DNA of 36,904 bases. It comes from Pseudomonas sp. PH1b. GTDB lineage: Bacteria > Pseudomonadota > Gammaproteobacteria > Pseudomonadales > Pseudomonadaceae. The stretch's first letter is position 1; the number at the start of each line of letters is the position of its first letter. The notes below the pieces were generated by a model. That model had not been told where the DNA came from. It did no database searches and saw only the letters and a list, made by a program, of their open reading frames with translations. The DNA is taken from assembly GCF_000633395.1 (NCBI RefSeq), contig NZ_AYMU01000028.1, positions 1 to 36,904 on the forward strand, given 5' to 3'. Positions 32,691 to 36,904 of the stretch are shown here, one piece after another. The translations under genes and the position numbers were made by a program.

Positions 32691-33140
32691 GTCAAATCTC
32701 CTGCTTGATCTTATTGCTTTCGATCTTTCTTAGAAGGCCAGCGCACTGCGCAGGTGCGTCTGGGGCGGCCGATCAGCACGATCCCGCTGAAATCACAGCG
32801 GGGCGCGGCATTTTGCAGGCGAACTTTGAGGCCTTCAAGGGATTCTGACTAGTGACGGAAAATTAACTACAAGTCACCCCGTGACCGAATGTCGCAAGGT
32901 ACCGGGTTTAACCCTTGTAAGCCGTGCCTTTCAAGGCATTCCCATTGAAATTAAGATTTTTCCTATCGTTAGCGTGAATAGCTCTTTATCGCTGCAAAAT
33001 AAACCCTACAAGCCACGTGGTTAGGCGCTTATAAGGGTTTTTTCGGAGGTCTCGGTACAGTCTGTTTAAATGCGACAAATATTTATATCTGTAGTGCTTT
33101 GGTATTTCTGACTACGAGGTCAGCTAATTGCTAGGAGCCT
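32691..33140. other. AT-rich intergenic region upstream of pntAa
   Basis: About 450 bases with no believable gene. A 7-base hairpin CCCGCTG / CAGCGGG (32783-32802, loop AAATCA) lies 95-110 bases before pntAa and would be in its leader. The stretch 32860-33130 is clearly poorer in G+C than the window average. It holds the LysR-gene terminator (33001-33043) and several T/A runs where pntAa promoter boxes may lie, but none is good enough to name. Confidence 0.45.
33001..33043 (-). terminator. Terminator-like hairpin downstream of the LysR gene
   Basis: AAACCCT/AGGGTTT and AAGC/GCTT form a stem with small internal bulge and a loop containing the palindrome CCACGTGG. T-rich tails occur on both sides (TTTATTTT on the minus strand, TTTTTT on the plus strand). 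It is about 100 bases after the LysR stop and is probably its terminator. A short plus-strand transcript ending here cannot be excluded. Confidence 0.55.
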
Positions 33141-34040
33141 TTACTGCTCTGGGTTATAGCTGTTTGCCTGATTCACCAGCCAGTCACGAAATGCCCGTAA
33201 AGAGGCAGATTCGACTTTGCGCTCGGGAATCATCAGGTAATACGCCTTGAGGCTCGAGAGCGCTTGTGGATTGGCAATCACCAGGCGTTTTTCTGCCAGT
33301 TCGCGCTGGATGAGAAAGGGAGGAATCAGGGCGATGCCCATATCGTGCATGGCGGCCTGGGCGAGCATGGAGAATAGCTCGTAGCGCGGACCTGTCATGT
33401 CCCGGGGGATGTTCAACTGTTGCGAGTTGAACCATTGCCGCCAGGCGTAGGGTCGAGTGGTCTGCTGCAGCAGGGGCAGTTCGGCGATGGCTGTTGCACT
33501 GAATTGCAGGTCATTGCCCAGCATGGCTGGGCTGCAGACGGGCATGGGGTTCTCGCCCATCAGGCGGTGGGACTGGGTACCGGACCAGTCGGCATCGCCG
33601 AAGTAGATGGCGGCATCGAAGGGGGTGTCGGCAAACAGAAAGGGGCGCGTGCGGTTGGTCAGGTTGACCGTGACATCGGGGTGCTGCTGCTGGAAGTCCT
33701 TTAACCGTGGCAGCAGCCATTGGGTGCCGAAGGTCGGAACCACTGCCAACTCGATGACGTTGGCGCCCTGCTGCCCCATGACTGAAAGTGTGTCGCGTTC
33801 CACCGCATCCAGTTGAGTGGCCACCCGGCGGCTATAGGAGAGCCCTGCCTCCGTCAGCTTGACCCCCCGTCGCGAGCGCCGGAACAGCTCCACGCCGAGG
33901 AACTCTTCCAGGCTGGCAATCTGTCGGCAGACCGCGCCCTGAGTCAGGGAAAGCTCCTGGGCAGCCTTGGTGAAACTTTCGTGGCGGGCGGCCGCTTCGA
34001 AGCTGATGAGGGCGGCGGTGCTGGGGATTTTTCTGCGCAT
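33141..34040 (-). CDS. gcdR: LysR-type regulator of glutarate catabolism (GcdR-like)
   Basis: 299 residues from MRRKIPSTAAL; a GTG five codons upstream is possible but less likely. The winged helix-turn-helix (about 6-65) is clear: FTKAAQELSLTQGAVCRQIASLEEFLGVELFRR. The effector domain has the WLLPRL and YFGDADW patterns of the GcvA-like branch of LysR proteins. It is divergent from gcdH with a 158-base gap containing a T-N11-A dyad. In Pseudomonas the LysR gene in this position (PA0448-type) activates gcdHG in response to glutarate; that specificity is taken from synteny. Confidence 0.82.
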   Translation of the reverse strand: MRRKIPSTAALISFEAAARHESFTKAAQELSLTQGAVCRQIASLEEFLGVELFRRSRRGVKLTEAGLSYSRRVATQLDAVERDTLSVMGQQGANVIELAVVPTFGTQWLLPRLKDFQQQHPDVTVNLTNRTRPFLFADTPFDAAIYFGDADWSGTQSHRLMGENPMPVCSPAMLGNDLQFSATAIAELPLLQQTTRPYAWRQWFNSQQLNIPRDMTGPRYELFSMLAQAAMHDMGIALIPPFLIQRELAEKRLVIANPQALSSLKAYYLMIPERKVESASLRAFRDWLVNQANSYNPEQ

Positions 34041-34100
34041 GTACGGCAATCTCACAAATGGGTGCTGTAAAAGCCGCTTTCAGCCATTACGGAGTGAGAA

Positions 34101-34123
34101 ATTAGCACAACAGTATGCAAAAT
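34101..34123. promoter_or_regulatory. LysR-type T-N11-A dyad between gcdR and gcdH
   Basis: An imperfect dyad with arms ATTAGCA and TGCAAAAT encloses T(34103)-N11-A(34115). It lies 76-98 bases before gcdH and 61-83 before gcdR, where an activator/autorepressor site is expected. Confidence 0.45.
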
Positions 34124-34198
34124 CCTCGTTTGCCTGAGGCGCTGCGGTGGGCCTAGGATCAGCCCACGATAGTTGACCTACTTCACGAGGACTCACTC

Positions 34199-35380
34199 AT
34201 GGGCGGCAAAGCAAGCTTCAACTGGATCGATCCCCTCCTGCTGGACCAGCAACTGACCGAAGAAGAACGCATGGTCCGCGACAGTGCCGAGCAGTTCGCT
34301 CAAGACAAGCTGGCGCCGCGGGTCTTAGAAGCTTTCCGCCATGAGAAGACTGACCCAGCCATCTTCCGTGAGATGGGCGAGGTAGGCCTCCTGGGGGCAA
34401 CCATTCCCGAGCAGTACGGCGGCAGTGGCTTGAACTATGTGTGCTATGGCCTGATCGCCCGTGAAGTGGAGCGTGTGGACTCTGGCTACCGCTCGATGAT
34501 GAGCGTGCAGTCGTCCCTGGTGATGGTGCCTATCAATGAGTTCGGGACCGAAGCGCAGAAGCAGAAGTACCTGCCGAAGCTGGCCTCGGGCGAATGGATT
34601 GGCTGCTTCGGCCTGACTGAGCCGAACCATGGGTCTGACCCGGGTGCGATGATCACCCGTGCCCGCAAGGTGGATGGTGGGTATAGCCTGACCGGCAGCA
34701 AGATGTGGATCACCAACAGCCCGATCGCTGATGTGTTTGTGGTCTGGGCCAAGGATGATGCTGGCGATATTCGTGGCTTTGTCCTGGAGAAGGGCTGGAA
34801 GGGTCTGAGCGCACCAGCGATTCACGGCAAGGTCGGCCTGCGAGCGTCGATCACCGGTGAGATCGTCATGGACAACGTATTTGTGCCGGAAGAAAACATT
34901 TTCCCCGATGTGCGTGGCCTGAAAGGTCCTTTCACTTGCCTGAACTCGGCGCGTTACGGCATCTCTTGGGGAGCACTTGGCGCTGCCGAGTTCTGCTGGC
35001 ACACCGCGCGGCAATACACCCTGGATCGTCAGCAGTTCGGTCGTCCTCTGGCGGCGACTCAGTTGATTCAGAAGAAGCTGGCGGACATGCAGACCGAGAT
35101 CTCCCTTGCCCTCCAGGGCTGCCTGCGTCTGGGGCGGATGAAGGATGAAGGGACTGCTGCGGTGGAAATCACCTCGATCATGAAGCGCAACTCCTGCGGC
35201 AAGTCTTTGGATATCGCACGCATGGCCCGTGACATGCTGGGCGGCAATGGCATCTCCGATGAGTTCGGTGTCGCCCGTCACCTGGTGAACCTGGAAGTGG
35301 TCAACACCTATGAAGGCACCCATGACGTGCATGCGCTGATTCTCGGGCGTGCGCAAACCGGTCTCCAGGCGTTCTATTAA
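34199..35380 (+). CDS. gcdH: Glutaryl-CoA dehydrogenase
   Basis: 393 residues, acyl-CoA dehydrogenase fold. The catalytic base is Glu372 in NTYEGTHDVHALILGR, the GcdH-type position. Other GcdH marks are YRSMMSVQSSLVM, CFGLTEPNHGSDP (FAD region) and MWITNSPIADVFVVWAK. It oxidises and decarboxylates glutaryl-CoA to crotonyl-CoA and CO2, passing electrons to ETF; this is the late step of lysine and glutarate breakdown. ATG 34199 follows CACGAGGA. The next gene begins 13 bases after its stop, so both are one operon. Confidence 0.95.
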   Translation: MGGKASFNWIDPLLLDQQLTEEERMVRDSAEQFAQDKLAPRVLEAFRHEKTDPAIFREMGEVGLLGATIPEQYGGSGLNYVCYGLIAREVERVDSGYRSMMSVQSSLVMVPINEFGTEAQKQKYLPKLASGEWIGCFGLTEPNHGSDPGAMITRARKVDGGYSLTGSKMWITNSPIADVFVVWAKDDAGDIRGFVLEKGWKGLSAPAIHGKVGLRASITGEIVMDNVFVPEENIFPDVRGLKGPFTCLNSARYGISWGALGAAEFCWHTARQYTLDRQQFGRPLAATQLIQKKLADMQTEISLALQGCLRLGRMKDEGTAAVEITSIMKRNSCGKSLDIARMARDMLGGNGISDEFGVARHLVNLEVVNTYEGTHDVHALILGRAQTGLQAFY

Positions 35381-35393
35381 TAGGAGAGCAGCC

Positions 35394-36614
35394 ATGGGCG
35401 CGTTATCGCATCTACGGGTACTGGATTTGTCGCGGGTATTGGCTGGGCCCTGGTCCGGGCAGATCCTCGCGGACTTGGGGGCTGAGGTCATCAAGGTCGA
35501 GCGTCCGGGCAATGGTGATGATACTCGCGCCTGGGGCCCGCCCTTCCTTAAAGACGCCTATGGCGAGAACACCACGGAGGCGGCCTATTACCTCTCGGCC
35601 AATCGCAACAAGCAGTCGGTGACTATCGATTTCACTCGCCCTGAGGGGCAGCAGTTGGTACGTGAGCTGGCAGCCAAGTCGGATATCGTCATCGAGAACT
35701 TTAAGGTGGGCGGCTTGGCTGCCTATGGCTTGGATTATGCGTCCCTCAAGGCGCTCAATCCGCAGCTTATCTATTGTTCGATCACCGGCTTTGGTCAGAC
35801 TGGGCCTTACGCCAAGCGGGCCGGTTATGACTTCATGATCCAGGGGCTCGGCGGATTAATGAGCCTGACCGGGCGGCCTGAGGGGGATGAGGGGGCTGGG
35901 CCGGTGAAGGTTGGTGTGGCCCTGACCGATATCTTGACTGGGCTGTATTCGACGGTGGCGATTCTGGCGGCTCTGGCCAATCGAGATCAGGGCGGCGGTG
36001 GGCAGCACATCGACATGGCGCTGTTGGATGTTCAGGTGGCCTGCCTGGCGAACCAGGCGATGAACTACCTGACTACTGGAGTGGCTCCCAAGCGACTGGG
36101 TAATGCGCACCCTAATATAGTGCCTTACCAGGATTTCCCGACGGCGGATGGCGATTTCATTCTGACGGTGGGCAATGATGGGCAGTTTCGTAAGTTTGCC
36201 GAGGTGGCGGGCCAGCCGCACTGGGCGGATGATCCTCGTTTTGCTACCAACAAGCTGCGGGTGGCGAATCGGGCGCTGCTTATTCCACTGATTCGCCAGG
36301 CAACGGTCTTCAAGACTACGGCTGAGTGGGTCAGTCAGTTGGAGCGAGCGGGTGTGCCATGTGGGCCGATCAACGACCTGGCTCAGGTGTTTGCCGATCC
36401 ACAGGTTCAGGCGCGCGGGCTGGCGATTGAGCTGCCCCATGCATTGGCCGGAATGGTGCCCCAGGTGGCCAGTCCTATTCGTCTCTCTGAAACACCGGTT
36501 GAGTACCGCAGTGCCCCTCCTCTATTGGGTGAGCACACGGAGCTGGTTTTACAGCGGGTTCTGGGGATGCAGGTTGAGGCGGTGGATGCCTTGAGGCAGT
36601 CGGGAGTACTGTGA
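35394..36614 (+). CDS. gcdG: CaiB/BaiF (class III) CoA-transferase, probably glutarate CoA-transferase
   Basis: 406 residues from MGALSHLRVL, with AGGAG before the ATG. Class III CoA-transferase pattern: LDLSRVLAGPWSGQILADLGAEVIKVE at the start, and catalytic Asp179 in GVALTDILTGLYS, the residue that forms the aspartyl-CoA intermediate. In human SUGCT and in Pseudomonas GcdG the reaction is glutarate + succinyl-CoA to glutaryl-CoA + succinate, which supplies GcdH. The tight operon with gcdH supports that substrate; other dicarboxylates are possible. It ends 50 bases before a strong terminator. Confidence 0.88.
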   Translation: MGALSHLRVLDLSRVLAGPWSGQILADLGAEVIKVERPGNGDDTRAWGPPFLKDAYGENTTEAAYYLSANRNKQSVTIDFTRPEGQQLVRELAAKSDIVIENFKVGGLAAYGLDYASLKALNPQLIYCSITGFGQTGPYAKRAGYDFMIQGLGGLMSLTGRPEGDEGAGPVKVGVALTDILTGLYSTVAILAALANRDQGGGGQHIDMALLDVQVACLANQAMNYLTTGVAPKRLGNAHPNIVPYQDFPTADGDFILTVGNDGQFRKFAEVAGQPHWADDPRFATNKLRVANRALLIPLIRQATVFKTTAEWVSQLERAGVPCGPINDLAQVFADPQVQARGLAIELPHALAGMVPQVASPIRLSETPVEYRSAPPLLGEHTELVLQRVLGMQVEAVDALRQSGVL

Positions 36615-36664
36615 GCTTCTCTTCTATATATAGCGGTGCGTGTTGCGCCTCTATATAAGCAGCC

Positions 36665-36689
36665 AAAACACCCCTTTTGGGGTGTTTTT
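36665..36689 (+). terminator. Terminator after gcdG
   Basis: AAAACACCCC and GGGGTGTTTT form a 10-base stem with loop TTTT, followed by T. It closes the gcdH-gcdG operon and keeps its transcripts out of the rRNA leader. Confidence 0.92.
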
Positions 36690-36720
36690 GATCTTGTTCA
36701 TAGAAAAATCAAATTAAGTG

Positions 36721-36748
36721 TTGACGGCAGATTCTACAGGTCTATAAT
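36721..36748 (+). promoter_or_regulatory. rRNA-operon-type sigma-70 promoter
   Basis: TTGACG (36721-36726) and TATAAT (36743-36748) are 16 bases apart. An A/T-rich UP-like stretch precedes it (36698-36719) and a GC-rich discriminator (CGCCCCAC) follows, as in stringently controlled rRNA promoters. Confidence 0.8.
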
Positions 36749-36754
36749 TCGCCC

Positions 36755-36904
36755 CACTTCCGGCGCAGTCGAAACGGAAAACTCCTTTAGATTCAACGAG
36801 TTACACAGTTTTCGACAGCGGTTATGCTTCAGTTCATCGAAGCCAGAAGCAGTTAATAAGGCAGTGTGTTTTCGCCCTATTAGCGATTCGATCCTCTCGG
36901 TCGA
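36755..36904 (+). other. Start of rRNA operon leader (16S gene lies beyond the window)
   Basis: The sequence after the promoter, including GTCGAAACGGAAAACTCC and, at the end, GATTCGATCCTCTCGGTCGA, resembles from memory the leader of Pseudomonas rrn operons, which carry further promoters and antitermination signals before 16S. No rRNA coding sequence is reached. Extent and identity are inferred. Confidence 0.6.

Overview
The window looks like chromosomal DNA of a Pseudomonas of the P. fluorescens complex (P. protegens/chlororaphis/fluorescens type). The basis is high GC, Pseudomonas-type REP palindromes, and gene clusters known in that genus: dgcH-ampDh2 beside kinB-algB, gltP, the pntAa-pntAb-pntB transhydrogenase, and gcdR/gcdH/gcdG. 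It ends just inside the leader of a ribosomal RNA operon. I see no phage, insertion sequence, CRISPR array or tRNA. Species assignment is an inference from memory, not from a search.

Layout. (1) 1-9.0 kb, envelope and signalling: a truncated diguanylate cyclase, an AmpDh2-type amidase lipoprotein and an EAL phosphodiesterase with a CSS-type periplasmic sensor, then the convergent algB-kinB two-component operon. Divergent from algB, a good sigma-54 promoter with two phased upstream sites reads into a small membrane protein, a DUF1328 protein and an Ivy-family periplasmic protein. A hairpin- and GGA-rich stretch follows, possibly a structured RNA. (2) 9.4-12.2 kb: gltP and an SpmA/SpmB-type membrane protein. 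(3) 12.2-16.8 kb, minus strand: a compact Mla/Pqi-like lipid-transport operon (STAS-permease, ATPase, MCE protein, lipoprotein) downstream of a DUF5924/DUF2914 membrane protein. (4) 17.0-23.2 kb: M16 peptidase, Na/Pi cotransporter-type protein, TerC-family protein, CitMHS citrate transporter with a possible Crc-controlled leader, and a GFA-type zinc protein.

(5) 23.4-27.0 kb, minus strand, is the least understood part. Four small exported DUF2388 (TIGR02448-type) paralogs surround a 653-residue exported protein. That protein carries both a HExxH zinc-peptidase motif and a DUF4105/Lnb-like His/Cys domain. One paralog overlaps it by 4 bases, so they are probably translationally coupled. This is the best candidate for an undescribed system. 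(6) 27.1-28.1 kb: two DUF1127 small proteins whose upstream regions share many copies of a CTGTAC-type element, including an identical 12-base core. (7) 28.1-32.7 kb: an acetyl-CoA hydrolase/succinyl-CoA:acetate CoA-transferase-type enzyme and the transhydrogenase operon. (8) 33.1-36.6 kb: the glutarate/lysine catabolic unit gcdR <-> gcdH-gcdG, closed by a strong terminator. (9) 36.7 kb to the end: an rRNA-type promoter and leader.

Together, the left part concerns c-di-GMP, alginate-type regulation and peptidoglycan. The middle holds transport and envelope lipid genes. The right part holds central carbon, redox and lysine catabolism genes.
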